DNA from: SM23-28-2 sp964512285
GTDB taxonomy: Bacteria; Chloroflexota; Dehalococcoidia; SM23-28-2
NCBI GenBank assembly: GCA_964512285.1
Contig: CAZEJO010000015.1
Location: forward strand, 1 to 35,274
Direction: 5' to 3'
Length of the DNA: 35,274 nt
Shown here: piece by piece, positions 16,085 to 24,196 of the stretch
Layout: every line of letters begins with the position of its first letter
Position numbering within the stretch: the stretch's first letter is position 1
The notes under the pieces: model-generated
Databases searched by the model: none
What the model saw: the letters and a program-made list of their open reading frames with translations, nothing else
Told to the model about the DNA's origin: nothing
Made by a program: the position numbers and the translations under genes

Positions 16085-16498
16085 ATGGCGCAGGTAGAGT
16101 TGGAAGAGAAGGTTCGGGAAGCACCAACGCCTGTTGCAGGCCCCAGTTTCTGGCCTTGGCTTCTTCAGCGGGTCACGGGAGGGGCGCTACTAATTCTCCT
16201 TACCCTCCATATAGTGGTCAATCACATCTTTAACATCGCCGAGGTGGAGGACGACATCCTGCCGGGTCTGGTGGTCTTCTCCGACGTAGCCGACCGCTTC
16301 GAGACACCTGCCTACTGGATCATCGCTGTGCTCCTTCTTTCCTTCGCGCTCTTTCACGGTCTCAATGGCATCCGTAACATCCTGCTGGACTACGGTGTGC
16401 GCGGCACAGGAGAGAAGGTTGCCACCGGTGCGCTGCTGGGGGTAGGGCTGGCAGCTTTCACCTTTGGCGTCATCGCTTTGGCTGCTTTCATCGCCTAG
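16085..16498 (+). CDS. sdhD: Succinate dehydrogenase second membrane anchor subunit, SdhD position
   Basis: Second anchor, 137 aa, starting 9 bases after sdhC. After a charged 20-residue leader it repeats the SdhC layout: WLLQRVTG, His42 in LHIVV, and FHGLNGIRNILLD with His91. Three membrane segments are expected. Both anchors have the two-histidine pattern, so a two-haem (type A) complex II is a reasonable prediction. SdhC/SdhD naming rests on gene order only. A strong hairpin terminator follows directly. Confidence 0.9.
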   Translation: MAQVELEEKVREAPTPVAGPSFWPWLLQRVTGGALLILLTLHIVVNHIFNIAEVEDDILPGLVVFSDVADRFETPAYWIIAVLLLSFALFHGLNGIRNILLDYGVRGTGEKVATGALLGVGLAAFTFGVIALAAFIA

Positions 16499-16521
16499 TC
16501 TCAAGAGCGGACAGGAAGATA

Positions 16522-16558
16522 GGGAGAGGGTTGTGGGTGACCCTCTCCTCTTGTTTTC
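16522..16558 (+). terminator. Rho-independent-type terminator after sdhABCD
   Basis: GGAGAGGGT (16523-16531) pairs perfectly with ACCCTCTCC (16540-16548) around an 8-base loop. A further G-T pair is possible at the base. The T-rich stretch TCTTGTTTT follows. It lies 24 bases after the sdhD stop and just before the PAP2 start, so it separates the two genes or limits read-through. Confidence 0.75.
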
Positions 16559-16561
16559 GGC

Positions 16562-17224
16562 ATGAACGCTCTGGTTCGGCCGTGGCGGTTTTGGCGCGGG
16601 GCAGCCCTATGGGGCGGCATCTGGCTTGTCGTGCTCGCTGGAGCGATCGTCCTGAGCGTGCTGGCGGGTCTGCACTCGCGGCTGCCGGGCGACCTCGATA
16701 TCACTGAGTGGGTACAGGGGTCCTTATTCCCCGGCATGGGCGTGTCTCGTTTGGTGCGGGCGGTTGGCAGCACCGAGGTGGTACTGGGCACGGGGGGCGC
16801 GGTCGCGGTCGTTCTCTGGCTGCTGGGCAGGCGGCGCCAGGCCCTGCTATTGGGCCTGGGGTTGGTGGTGCTACCGTTTCTCCAACACGGCTTGAAGGAG
16901 CTGGTCGACAGGCCGCGCCCCACGGAGGACCTTGTCGACCTGCGGGCGGGCTTCTCCAGCCCCTCCTTCCCCTCGGGTCACGTGATGAGCCCAGCCTTGC
17001 TCTACGGCTTCCTGCTATACGTATCGCCGCGTGTAGACTTGCCTCACGTCCTGAAGGCGGCGCTCGTGGGTTGGTGCGCCTTCATGCTGGTCATAGCCGG
17101 GCCGGCGCAGGTCTACGTGGGGGTGCACTGGGCCAGCGACGTGGCAGGCGGATACGCCTGGGCCGCCGTACTGCTCCTTCCGCTGGTCTACGCAGACCAG
17201 ATCATGAGCCGACGGCGCTGGTGA
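16562..17224 (+). CDS. PAP2 family (phosphatidic acid phosphatase-like) membrane protein
   Basis: Integral membrane protein of 220 aa with about five or six hydrophobic segments. The vanadate-type acid phosphatase motifs are visible: motif 1 KELVDRPRP (Lys112, Arg117), motif 2 PSGH (137-140), and motif 3 as AQVYVGVHWASD with His189 and Asp193. The arginine expected in motif 3 (SR-x5-H-x3-D) is Gln183 (CAG, 17108-17110). Family members dephosphorylate phosphatidate, undecaprenyl pyrophosphate or similar lipids outside the membrane. The Gln may lower or alter activity. The gene starts immediately after the sdh terminator and no promoter was recognised. Confidence 0.88.
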   Translation: MNALVRPWRFWRGAALWGGIWLVVLAGAIVLSVLAGLHSRLPGDLDITEWVQGSLFPGMGVSRLVRAVGSTEVVLGTGGAVAVVLWLLGRRRQALLLGLGLVVLPFLQHGLKELVDRPRPTEDLVDLRAGFSSPSFPSGHVMSPALLYGFLLYVSPRVDLPHVLKAALVGWCAFMLVIAGPAQVYVGVHWASDVAGGYAWAAVLLLPLVYADQIMSRRRW

Positions 17225-17299
17225 TGGCCTTCTGCCGGCGAGCGGCCTGCCGTGCTATCTCCGGGTCATGGCCACACCGGCCTCGTTGAAGCGAGACCC

Positions 17300-17352
17300 T
17301 TCGCTGCGCTCAGGGTAGCAGCGATGGCCGCCGTCATTCTGAGCGCAGCGAA
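17300..17352. repeat. REP-like inverted repeat between convergent genes
   Basis: TTCGCTGCGCTCAG (17300-17313) and its exact complement CTGAGCGCAGCGAA (17339-17352) form a 14-bp stem around 25 bases. The element sits in the 165-base gap between the converging PAP2 and fumB genes. It lacks a T-run. It resembles the dispersed REP-type palindromes of many environmental bacteria and may stabilise 3' ends or block converging transcription. The rest of the gap shows nothing else. Confidence 0.7.
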
Positions 17353-17389
17353 GAATCCGGGCATCGCCACGTGTCGGAGACAATAAACC

Positions 17390-17941
17390 CTAGGCCACGG
17401 ATAGCTTGTAGCGGGCCTTGCCCTCCTGCAGCAGGTCACTGCCGTAGATGTCGTTGCAGACGATGGCTGGGAAGCCCTCTACCTCCAGACGGCGCACGGC
17501 TTCTGTGCCCAGGTCCTCGTAGGCCACGATGTCTACCTTCTTGATGTGGCGGGCCAGCAGGGCGCCCGCGCCGCCCACGGCGATGAAATACACCCCCTTG
17601 TACTGCTTGAGGGCGTCTCGCACGGTCTGCCCGCGGCCGCCCTTACCGATGATCCCCTTCAGGCCGGCGGCCAGCAGCGAGGGTGTGTAGGGGTCAAGCC
17701 GCATGGAGGTGGTCGGTCCGGCTGAGCCGATGACCTGGCCCGGCTTGGCGGGTGTCGGCCCAACGTAGTAGATCACCTGGCCGCGAATGTCGAAGGGTAG
17801 AGATTCGCCCTTCTCCAGCGTCTCGACCATCCGCCGATGGGCAGCGTCGCGAGCGGTATAGATCACCCCCGTGAAGCGCACGTCGTCGCCGGCGTGGAGC
17901 TTCTCGACCGTCTCGTCGGTCAAGGGAAGAGTAATGTCCAT
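17390..17941 (-). CDS. Class I fumarate hydratase, beta subunit (C-terminal domain)
   Basis: Second half of the two-subunit iron-sulfur fumarase/tartrate dehydratase family, which interconverts fumarate and malate. The family segments are GDDVRFTGVIYTARDAAH, IYYVGPTPAKPGQVIGSAGP, TTSMRLDPYTP and GKGGRG. The length of 183 aa is typical. AGGAG lies 7 bases before the ATG. It is the last gene of the minus-strand operon, 15 bases after the alpha subunit. The tartrate dehydratase TtdB is the main alternative, but the TCA neighbours favour fumarase. Confidence 0.94.
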   Translation of the reverse strand: MDITLPLTDETVEKLHAGDDVRFTGVIYTARDAAHRRMVETLEKGESLPFDIRGQVIYYVGPTPAKPGQVIGSAGPTTSMRLDPYTPSLLAAGLKGIIGKGGRGQTVRDALKQYKGVYFIAVGGAGALLARHIKKVDIVAYEDLGTEAVRRLEVEGFPAIVCNDIYGSDLLQEGKARYKLSVA

Positions 17942-17956
17942 GTTCGATCTCCTCGC

Positions 17957-18802
17957 CTACAGCACCGCTTCCTTCAGGCGGGCGCTGTGGCACTGAAGGT
18001 TCACCGCCACCGGTAGGGACGTGATGTGCGTGGGATGAACCTCCACATGCACTGCCAGGGCAGTGACCCGTCCGCCCACCGCCTGAGGTCCCAGGCCCAA
18101 GGCGTTCACCTTCTCCAGGAGCTCCTGCTCCAGCTCTGCCGTCTCAGCGTCGGCGTTAGGTCGGCCCACTTTGCGGGTGAGGGACTTCTTGGCCAGGGAC
18201 ACGGCCAGTTCGGCAGTGCCGCCGATCCCCACGCCCACGATCACTGGCGGGCAGGGGTTACCGCCCGCCTCTTCCACCGCTCGCAGGACGAAATCGGTAA
18301 CGCCCTTCTTGCCCTCGGCGGGCAAGAGGATAGCGAGTCGGGTCATGTTCTCACAGCCGCCGCCTTTGGGCATCACCTGGATCTTCAGCTTTTCGCCGGG
18401 CACGATCTCGGTGTGGATGACGGGTGGGGTGTTGTCCTTGGTGTTGATGCGGGCAGAGAAAGGCCTCTCCACCATGGACTTTCGCAGGTAACCCTTGGTG
18501 TAGCCCTCGATCACGCCCTGCTTGATGCACTCGTTCAGGTCGCCGCCCACGATGTGCGCGTCCTGGCCGAGCTCCAGGAAGACCACCGTTGTGCCTGTGT
18601 CCTGGCAGAGGGGGAGCATTTCCTTCTTGGCCAGTTCGGCGTTCTCCAGGATCTGGTCGAGAATCTTCTGGCCTAGAGGCGATTCCTCCTTGTCCCGCGC
18701 CTTCTTCAGCGCCTGAAGAACATCCTCGGGCAGGAGGGAGGCCGCCTCCTGGCACAATCGGGCTACCGTTTGGCTGATGGTCTGACAGTCGATGTCTCGC
18801 AT
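17957..18802 (-). CDS. Class I fumarate hydratase, alpha subunit (N-terminal, Fe-S)
   Basis: Iron-sulfur subunit of the two-subunit fumarase, 281 aa. Probable [4Fe-4S] ligands are Cys66 (LCQDTGT), Cys184 (GGNPCPP) and Cys271 (VNLQCHSARLK), whose spacing is close to that of E. coli FumA. An extra Cys150 lies in GGGCENMT, where the family usually has Ser. Such enzymes are oxygen-sensitive, which suggests an anaerobic or microaerobic cell or protection of the cluster. AGGTG precedes the ATG closely. It forms a complex with the downstream beta subunit. Confidence 0.94.
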   Translation of the reverse strand: MRDIDCQTISQTVARLCQEAASLLPEDVLQALKKARDKEESPLGQKILDQILENAELAKKEMLPLCQDTGTTVVFLELGQDAHIVGGDLNECIKQGVIEGYTKGYLRKSMVERPFSARINTKDNTPPVIHTEIVPGEKLKIQVMPKGGGCENMTRLAILLPAEGKKGVTDFVLRAVEEAGGNPCPPVIVGVGIGGTAELAVSLAKKSLTRKVGRPNADAETAELEQELLEKVNALGLGPQAVGGRVTALAVHVEVHPTHITSLPVAVNLQCHSARLKEAVL

Positions 18803-18834
18803 GTCACCTCGATTCTGGCCGGCTCTTCTTCCGG

Positions 18835-19761
18835 CTAGCTCTTGATCAGGCCGACCAACTCAAGTACGGCGTCGGCGGCCTTCTTGAGGCCCGCGAGTTC
18901 GTCCGGCTCAAGCTCGACCTCGATGACCTTCTCCAGTCCGCCGGCGCCCAACTGGGCCAGCACTCCCACGAAGGAGCCCTTGATGCCGTATTCGCCATCC
19001 AGGAAGATGCTGCAGGGCAGGATGCGCTTGCGGTCCAGCAGGATGGACTCCACCATCTCTGCTGTGCCCCAGGCCGGGGAGTACCAGGCGCTGGTGCCCA
19101 GAAGGCCGACGATCTCCGTCCCCGCCTTGCGCGTCCGCTCAACGATGGCGTCGATGCGATCCTTGGGCAGAAGCTGGCGCAGGGGTATGCCGCCGATGAA
19201 GGCGTTGCTGACGATGGGGACCATGGTGGCATCGGTGTGGCCGCCCAGGACGTAGGCGTCGACGTCCTTGACCGAGGCTCCTACCTCCCAGCCCAGGAAG
19301 GTGCGGAAGCGGGTGCTGTCGAGCATGCCGCCCTGGCCGATGATGCGGTTGCGGGGCAGGTTGGTGGCCTTCTTGGCGACGTGACACATGGCGTCCATGG
19401 GGTTGGCGAACTCGACGATGATGGTATCGGGGCAGTGCTGAACGATTTTCTGGGACACGTCTTGCACGATGTTGGCGTTGATGTTCACCAGGTCCTCGCG
19501 GCTCATGCCCGGCTTTCGAGGAGAGCCGGAGGTGATCACCACCACGTCCGAGCCGGCCGTGTCCTTCCAGTCGTTGGTACCGATGATGCGGGCGTCGGAG
19601 CCCACCAGCGGTCCTGCGTGGGCCTGGTCAAGAGCCTTGCCCTGGGGCAATCCCTCGATGATGTCGATGAGGACGATGTCGCAGTAGCCCTTCGCCTGAA
19701 GGATCTCGACCATCGATCCGCCGGTGGCGCCAGCCCCAACGATGGTTACCTTTTTGCGCAT
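18835..19761 (-). CDS. mdh: Malate dehydrogenase (LDH-like type)
   Basis: NAD-dependent oxidation of malate to oxaloacetate, 308 aa. The Rossmann motif is GAGATGGSM, with Asp33 in LIDI favouring NAD over NADP. Active-site Arg82 and Arg88 (SPRKPGMSRED), Asp148 and Arg151 (LDSTRFR), and His175 are present. The loop after the catalytic His reads GGHTDATMVP instead of the usual GGHGDxMVP, with one extra residue and Thr for Gly. Mdh is favoured over lactate dehydrogenase by the two Arg residues and by the neighbours fumA and acn. It sits 27 bases after the aconitase stop. Confidence 0.93.
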   Translation of the reverse strand: MRKKVTIVGAGATGGSMVEILQAKGYCDIVLIDIIEGLPQGKALDQAHAGPLVGSDARIIGTNDWKDTAGSDVVVITSGSPRKPGMSREDLVNINANIVQDVSQKIVQHCPDTIIVEFANPMDAMCHVAKKATNLPRNRIIGQGGMLDSTRFRTFLGWEVGASVKDVDAYVLGGHTDATMVPIVSNAFIGGIPLRQLLPKDRIDAIVERTRKAGTEIVGLLGTSAWYSPAWGTAEMVESILLDRKRILPCSIFLDGEYGIKGSFVGVLAQLGAGGLEKVIEVELEPDELAGLKKAADAVLELVGLIKS

Positions 19762-19788
19762 AGCAGCTTACCTCTCCTTTCTTCTGGC

Positions 19789-21717
19789 CTAGCTTTGGGA
19801 GCTGCGAACCTGATTCAACAGCCCACCGGCCAGCACAATCTCCACTTGTCGCGGCGTCAGCTCGTGACGAGCGGTGAATTCATATCCTTGGATAGTGTTG
19901 CGTACTGTGATTTCGTTTCCGTCTTTTATTGCCTGTCGCACGTTGGGGATCAGCAGCACGTCGCCGGCGTCCAGGCGGTCGTAGTCTGCCTCGTCAACGA
20001 AGCGCAGGGGTAGGATGCCAAAGTTGATCAGGTTGGTGTGGTGCATGCGGGCGAACGTCTTGGCGAACACGGCCTTCACGCCCAGGTACATGGGGGCGAG
20101 GGCGGCGTGCTCGCGGCTGGAGCCCTGGCCGTAGTTGGCTCCGCCGGCGATCATGCTGACGCCTGCCTGCTTGGCGCGTTGGGGGAACGTCGAGTCCACG
20201 TAGTTGAAGACGTACTGGGAGATGGCAGGGATGTTGGAGCGGAGGGGGAGGACCTTGGCTCCCGCTGGCAGAATGGTGTCGGTGCTGATGTTGTCGTCCA
20301 GCTTGAGGAGGACTTCGCCGCGGATCTCCTCCGGCATTGGCTCCGCCAGCGGCAGGGGAGCGATGTTGGGCCCGCGAATGATCTCCACCTCCTCCGGCTT
20401 GTCGGTAGGCGGAATGATCATGGAATCGTCGATGAAGAACTCCCGCGGCAGCTCGATCCGGGGCGGCTCACCTAGCTCGCGGGGGTCGCTGATGACGCCG
20501 CGCAGGGCGGTAGCGGCTGCTACCTCGGGGCTGGCCAGGTGGACGAGGTCGTCGGGGGTGCCGCTGCGGCTGGGGAAGTTGCGATTGAAGGTGCGCAGGG
20601 TGGCCGAGCCGGTGGGGGGCGCCTGACCCATGCCAATACAGGGGCCGCAGGCTGACTCCAGGATGCGAGCACCCGACTGGATGAGGTCGGCCAGCGCGCC
20701 GGAGTGGGCGATCATGGTGAACACCTGGCGCGAGCCGGGGCTTATCGTCATGCTCACCTGCGGGTGCACTGTGCGGCCCTTGAGGACGCTGGCCACCACC
20801 ATCAGGTCGTGGTAGGAAGAGTTGGTGCAGCTACCCACACAGACCTGCGCCACTTCTGTCCCGGCCAGCTCGCGCACGGGAACGACCGCGTCTGGGCTGG
20901 AGGGGCAGGCAACAAGTGGTTCCAGAGTGCCGAGGTCGATCTCGACCACCTCGTCGTACTCGGCGTCAGGGTCGGCGGCCAGGGGGCGCCATGCGTCTTC
21001 GCGCTTCTGGGCGCGCAGGTATTCGCGGGTCCGCTCGTCGCTGGGGAAGATGGAGGTGGTGGCTCCCAGCTCGGCGCCCATGTTGGTGATGGTGGCTCGC
21101 TCGGGCACGGAGAGGTTCTCCACGCCGGGGCCGCCGTACTCGAAGACCCTGCCCAGGCCGCCCTTCACCGTCTGGCGGCGCAGCACCTCCAGAATGATGT
21201 CCTTGCCCGAGACCCAGGGCGGCAAGCTACCGGTAAGGCGTACCAGCACCACCTTGGGGGCTATCACGAAGAAGGGCTGGCCGCCCATGGCCATCGCCAC
21301 GTCCAGGCCCCCGGCCCCGATGGCGATCATGCCCAGGCCGCCGCCGGTGGGCGTGTGGCTATCGGAGCCCACGAGCGTCTCCCCCGGCCTGCCGAAACGC
21401 TCGAGGTGCACCTGGTGGCAGATGCCGTTACCTGGGCGGGAGAAGTAGATGCCGTACTTGGCGGCGATGCTCTGGAGAAAGCGATGGTCGTCGGCGTTCT
21501 CGAAGCCGGCTTGGAGCATGTTGTGGTCGATGTAGCTCACCGAGAGCTTGGTGCGCACGCGGGGGATGCCCAAGGCCTCGAACTGGAGGTAGGCCATGGT
21601 GCCGGTGGCGTCTTGAGTAAGGGTCTGATCAATTCGGATGCCTATTTCGGTTCCGGGCTCTAACTTCCCGGCGACTAGGTGCTCTTCCAGGATCTTGTAG
21701 GTCAAATTCTTAGCCAA
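19789..21717 (-). CDS. Aconitate hydratase, monomeric approximately 640-residue type
   Basis: Isomerises citrate and isocitrate through a [4Fe-4S] cluster. The ligand Cys residues are in VGSCTNSS and ACGPCIGMG. Other landmarks are GSDSHTPTGGGLG in the substrate region and the swivel-domain motif YGQGSSREHAA. The product is 642 aa, shorter than the AcnA form (about 900) but normal for the bacterial/archaeal aconitase group related to isopropylmalate isomerases. The start is TTG 21717. GGAGG lies about 13 bases upstream, and no other in-frame start fits. It is the fourth gene of the seven-gene minus-strand operon. Confidence 0.93.
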   Translation of the reverse strand: MAKNLTYKILEEHLVAGKLEPGTEIGIRIDQTLTQDATGTMAYLQFEALGIPRVRTKLSVSYIDHNMLQAGFENADDHRFLQSIAAKYGIYFSRPGNGICHQVHLERFGRPGETLVGSDSHTPTGGGLGMIAIGAGGLDVAMAMGGQPFFVIAPKVVLVRLTGSLPPWVSGKDIILEVLRRQTVKGGLGRVFEYGGPGVENLSVPERATITNMGAELGATTSIFPSDERTREYLRAQKREDAWRPLAADPDAEYDEVVEIDLGTLEPLVACPSSPDAVVPVRELAGTEVAQVCVGSCTNSSYHDLMVVASVLKGRTVHPQVSMTISPGSRQVFTMIAHSGALADLIQSGARILESACGPCIGMGQAPPTGSATLRTFNRNFPSRSGTPDDLVHLASPEVAAATALRGVISDPRELGEPPRIELPREFFIDDSMIIPPTDKPEEVEIIRGPNIAPLPLAEPMPEEIRGEVLLKLDDNISTDTILPAGAKVLPLRSNIPAISQYVFNYVDSTFPQRAKQAGVSMIAGGANYGQGSSREHAALAPMYLGVKAVFAKTFARMHHTNLINFGILPLRFVDEADYDRLDAGDVLLIPNVRQAIKDGNEITVRNTIQGYEFTARHELTPRQVEIVLAGGLLNQVRSSQS

Positions 21718-21790
21718 GGTTTCGCGTTCCCTCCTCCCTGATCGCCCTTCCTCGCTGAGACTCCAGGCCTTTCACTGTTCTCTGCTTGCC

Positions 21791-23779
21791 CTAGGGGCTA
21801 ATTACTGCCATGATTCCGTCCTTGGGTACCGAGTCTCCAGCGCTAAAGTTTATCGCCTTGACGGTTCCATCAATTGGGCTGGGGATGTTGTTCTGCATCT
21901 TCATCGCTTCGAAAACGACGACCACATCGCCAGCCTTGACCTTATCCCCCACGTTTACCTCATACCGGATGACCATTCCCGGCATAGGCGACACGATCGT
22001 CTCGTCTCCTGGCGCGACGTCTGCGTCCGCGGCCGCCGGTGGCGCTTTCTTCTTCTTCGCCGGTGCGGCTGGAGCTGCTTGTCGCGGCGTTGGCGCGGCG
22101 GGCGTAACGGTGCGAGCGGTTGGGCGGGCCAGAGGGGTCGCCGCAGAGCCTCCGACCGGTTCCACGTCGACCTGATAGTATTCGTCGCCCACAAAGACGT
22201 TGAAAGTGCGGACACCAGGGCCTTTCGGAGGCGGCGCCACTTCGGGCTTTTTCACCACCTTGCCCGCTTTGGCCAGCTCGATAAGTTCTTCCTCCGCCTG
22301 CACCTCCTCCAGCGTCCTCGGCGCCTTGGGCGGCTTCCAGTCGTCCGGGATCTCCTTGTCCAGGCCGTACTTAATCCTCAGGAACCTCATGCCGGTGGTG
22401 GGATAGAGAGCATATATGAGGGTATCGGCGGTATTCTTGGCGATGTCCTTGGTGTCCTCCTCGGCCTTGGCCAGCTCCGGCTCAAGCACGTCGGCGGCAC
22501 GAACGGTGATCGGTTTCTCGCCTCGCTCGTAGCCTTTGAGGGCCATCTTTTGCACCTTGGGGTCAATTGGGAGCGGCGACTTGCCGTAGAGGCCCCAGCA
22601 GTAGTCCTTCACCTCTTTGGTGATCATCTTGTAGCGGCCGGTGAGGACGTTCTGCACTGCCTGGACCCCGACGATCTGGCTGGTGGGGGTGACCAACGGT
22701 GGAACACCGAGGTCCTTGCGTACCTTGATTGTCTCCTCGTGGCATTCGTGCAATCTATCAAGGGAGCCGGCAGCCTTCAACTGGGCGATGAAGTTGGAGG
22801 TCATGCCGCCAGGGATCTGGTGGGACAGCACCTCAGGATCGATAACGGCCATCCGGGAGGTGTCGAGGAAGTCCCTGTACTTGGGGGCGATCTGCTCGAT
22901 CATTCGATCGCACTTGACCAGTTGGTCGACATCGAGTCCGGTATCCCTCTCCGTTCCGTAGAGCGTCACCACGAGCGGCTCGATAGCCGGGTGGGAGGTA
23001 CGGTGGGCAAACGGAGCCAGGGACGTGTCGACGACATCGACGCCGGCTTCGATGGCTTTCAGGTGGGCCATGCTGGCCTGCCCGCTGGTGTAGTGAGTGT
23101 GGAGCTGAACGGGTACGCGCAGACGCTCCTTGAGCGCCTTGACCAAGTCGTACGCATCGTAGGGCGATATGAGCCCGGCCTGGTCCTTGATGCAGATGGA
23201 GTCAGCTCCCATCTCTTGAAGGATGAGCGCCTTGTTGACAAAGTACTCGATGTTGTAGACGGGTCCACCCAGGCGGGGCTGGGTAAGCGAATAGCATATC
23301 GCTCCCTGGATGTGCTTGCCGGTCTCCTTGATGGCCTTGTAAGCCGTCTCGTGATTTCGCTCATCGTTTACGGCATCGAACACCCTGAAGATGTCGATGC
23401 CCGCCTCGGCCGCCTCATGGCAGAAGGCTCTGACTACATCGTCGGGGTAGTTGCGATAGCCAACGATGTTCTGCCCGCGCAGCAGCATCATGAGCTGGGT
23501 ATTGGGCATGAGCTTTTTGAGGATTCGCGGTCTCTCCCAGGGGTCCTCGCCCAGGAAGCGATGGGGGACATCGAAGGTGGCTCCACCCCAGACCTCCATG
23601 GCGTGGAAGCCGCACTTGTTCAGTTCATCGGCAAGGAATTCCATGTCCTCGGTGCGCATCCGTGTGGCCAGGAGGGACTGATGACCATCCCGAAGAGTGA
23701 TATCGCAGATCTTGACCGGATTCTCCGCCTTCGGTCTCGTCCTTATCTTTTCGGCGGTCAATTCGCTTGCCGGAATCAT
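21791..23779 (-). CDS. Pyruvate/oxaloacetate carboxyltransferase with C-terminal biotin carrier domain (PycB/OadA/transcarboxylase 5S type)
   Basis: Moves a carboxyl group between biotin and pyruvate/oxaloacetate. The TIM-barrel domain begins DITLRDGHQSLLATR (residues 26-40). The carboxylated metal-site lysine is Lys198 in CIKDQAGL, and metal ligands His227 and His229 lie in QLHTHYTSGQAS. A conserved second domain is followed by an Ala/Pro/Lys linker (about 530-590) and a biotinyl domain with Lys627 in EAMKM. The start is placed at ATG 23779, because AGGAGG lies 8 bases upstream. An in-frame GTG at 23827 would overlap the upstream small gene. The length is 662 aa. There is no biotin carboxylase domain, so it cannot act as a complete pyruvate carboxylase alone. 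Candidates are PycB, oxaloacetate decarboxylase alpha, or a fused 5S plus 1.3S transcarboxylase. Confidence 0.93.
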   Translation of the reverse strand: MIPASELTAEKIRTRPKAENPVKICDITLRDGHQSLLATRMRTEDMEFLADELNKCGFHAMEVWGGATFDVPHRFLGEDPWERPRILKKLMPNTQLMMLLRGQNIVGYRNYPDDVVRAFCHEAAEAGIDIFRVFDAVNDERNHETAYKAIKETGKHIQGAICYSLTQPRLGGPVYNIEYFVNKALILQEMGADSICIKDQAGLISPYDAYDLVKALKERLRVPVQLHTHYTSGQASMAHLKAIEAGVDVVDTSLAPFAHRTSHPAIEPLVVTLYGTERDTGLDVDQLVKCDRMIEQIAPKYRDFLDTSRMAVIDPEVLSHQIPGGMTSNFIAQLKAAGSLDRLHECHEETIKVRKDLGVPPLVTPTSQIVGVQAVQNVLTGRYKMITKEVKDYCWGLYGKSPLPIDPKVQKMALKGYERGEKPITVRAADVLEPELAKAEEDTKDIAKNTADTLIYALYPTTGMRFLRIKYGLDKEIPDDWKPPKAPRTLEEVQAEEELIELAKAGKVVKKPEVAPPPKGPGVRTFNVFVGDEYYQVDVEPVGGSAATPLARPTARTVTPAAPTPRQAAPAAPAKKKKAPPAAADADVAPGDETIVSPMPGMVIRYEVNVGDKVKAGDVVVVFEAMKMQNNIPSPIDGTVKAINFSAGDSVPKDGIMAVISP

Positions 23780-23805
23780 GTTTCCGCCCTCCTCCCTGCC
23801 CATCT

Positions 23806-24063
23806 CTAGACCATCCTTCGGCGCCACGAGGCTGGCGATCTCATTGCTTCGCGGCGGCCAAAGATCCGCCAGAGGCTGATTGGCGCGAGAGGTCTGGGCT
23901 CTGCCAGTACGGCCAAACGAGTCCTCTCTTCCTCTTCCAGATAAGCGGTGATGGCGGTCATGATGGCTGGCTTTAGCCCTTTCTTGTCCTCCAAGGCCGT
24001 CACCACGCAGATGCTGTTAGGCAAAAGGCGCGCCACCCTCTTCGGAGGGTCTGACTGAGGCAT
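23806..24063 (-). CDS. Small acyl-CoA carboxylase epsilon-like / OadG-tail-like protein
   Basis: An 85-residue protein between the acyl-CoA carboxyltransferase and the biotinylated carboxyltransferase, ending 26 bases before the latter. The middle reads CVVTALEDKKGLKPAIMTAI, then TAYLEEEERT, and the end SLWRIFGRREAMRSPASWRR. This layout resembles both the actinobacterial epsilon subunits (AccE/PccE), which bind the beta subunit, and the cytoplasmic tail of OadG proteins. There is no membrane segment, unlike true OadG. The ribosome-binding site before ATG 24063 is poor. The position and pattern make it likely to be real, but the assignment is by resemblance only. The 133 bases between it and the upstream gene hold nothing I recognise. 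Confidence 0.65.
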   Translation of the reverse strand: MPQSDPPKRVARLLPNSICVVTALEDKKGLKPAIMTAITAYLEEEERTRLAVLAEPRPLAPISLWRIFGRREAMRSPASWRRRMV

Positions 24064-24196
24064 CCCGTCTGGCGTTCAGCATTTGTGGCTGTGAGCAATT
24101 CTGGAGTCTCTCCGCGCTCCTCTGTGGCCTATCCTCTTCCAAACTAGTTGCGGCCCTGACCGCCCATCCCAGAGTGCTGCTGAGGGCGGCTGGGAC

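Noticed and set aside
20704..21663. Plus-strand open frame of 319 codons opposite the aconitase gene
   Set aside because: Gly/His/Ala/Val-rich antisense frame. The aconitase cluster cysteines are on the other strand.
22079..23809. Long plus-strand open frame (576 codons) opposite the biotin carboxyltransferase gene
   Set aside because: Mirror of a strongly coding minus-strand gene with clear motifs. The composition is of the antisense kind and there is no family signature.
24035..24050. Hairpin ACCCTC-TTCG-GAGGGT as a possible plus-strand terminator or RNA element
   Set aside because: It lies inside the minus-strand small gene, has no T-run, and nothing is expected to be transcribed on the plus strand there.
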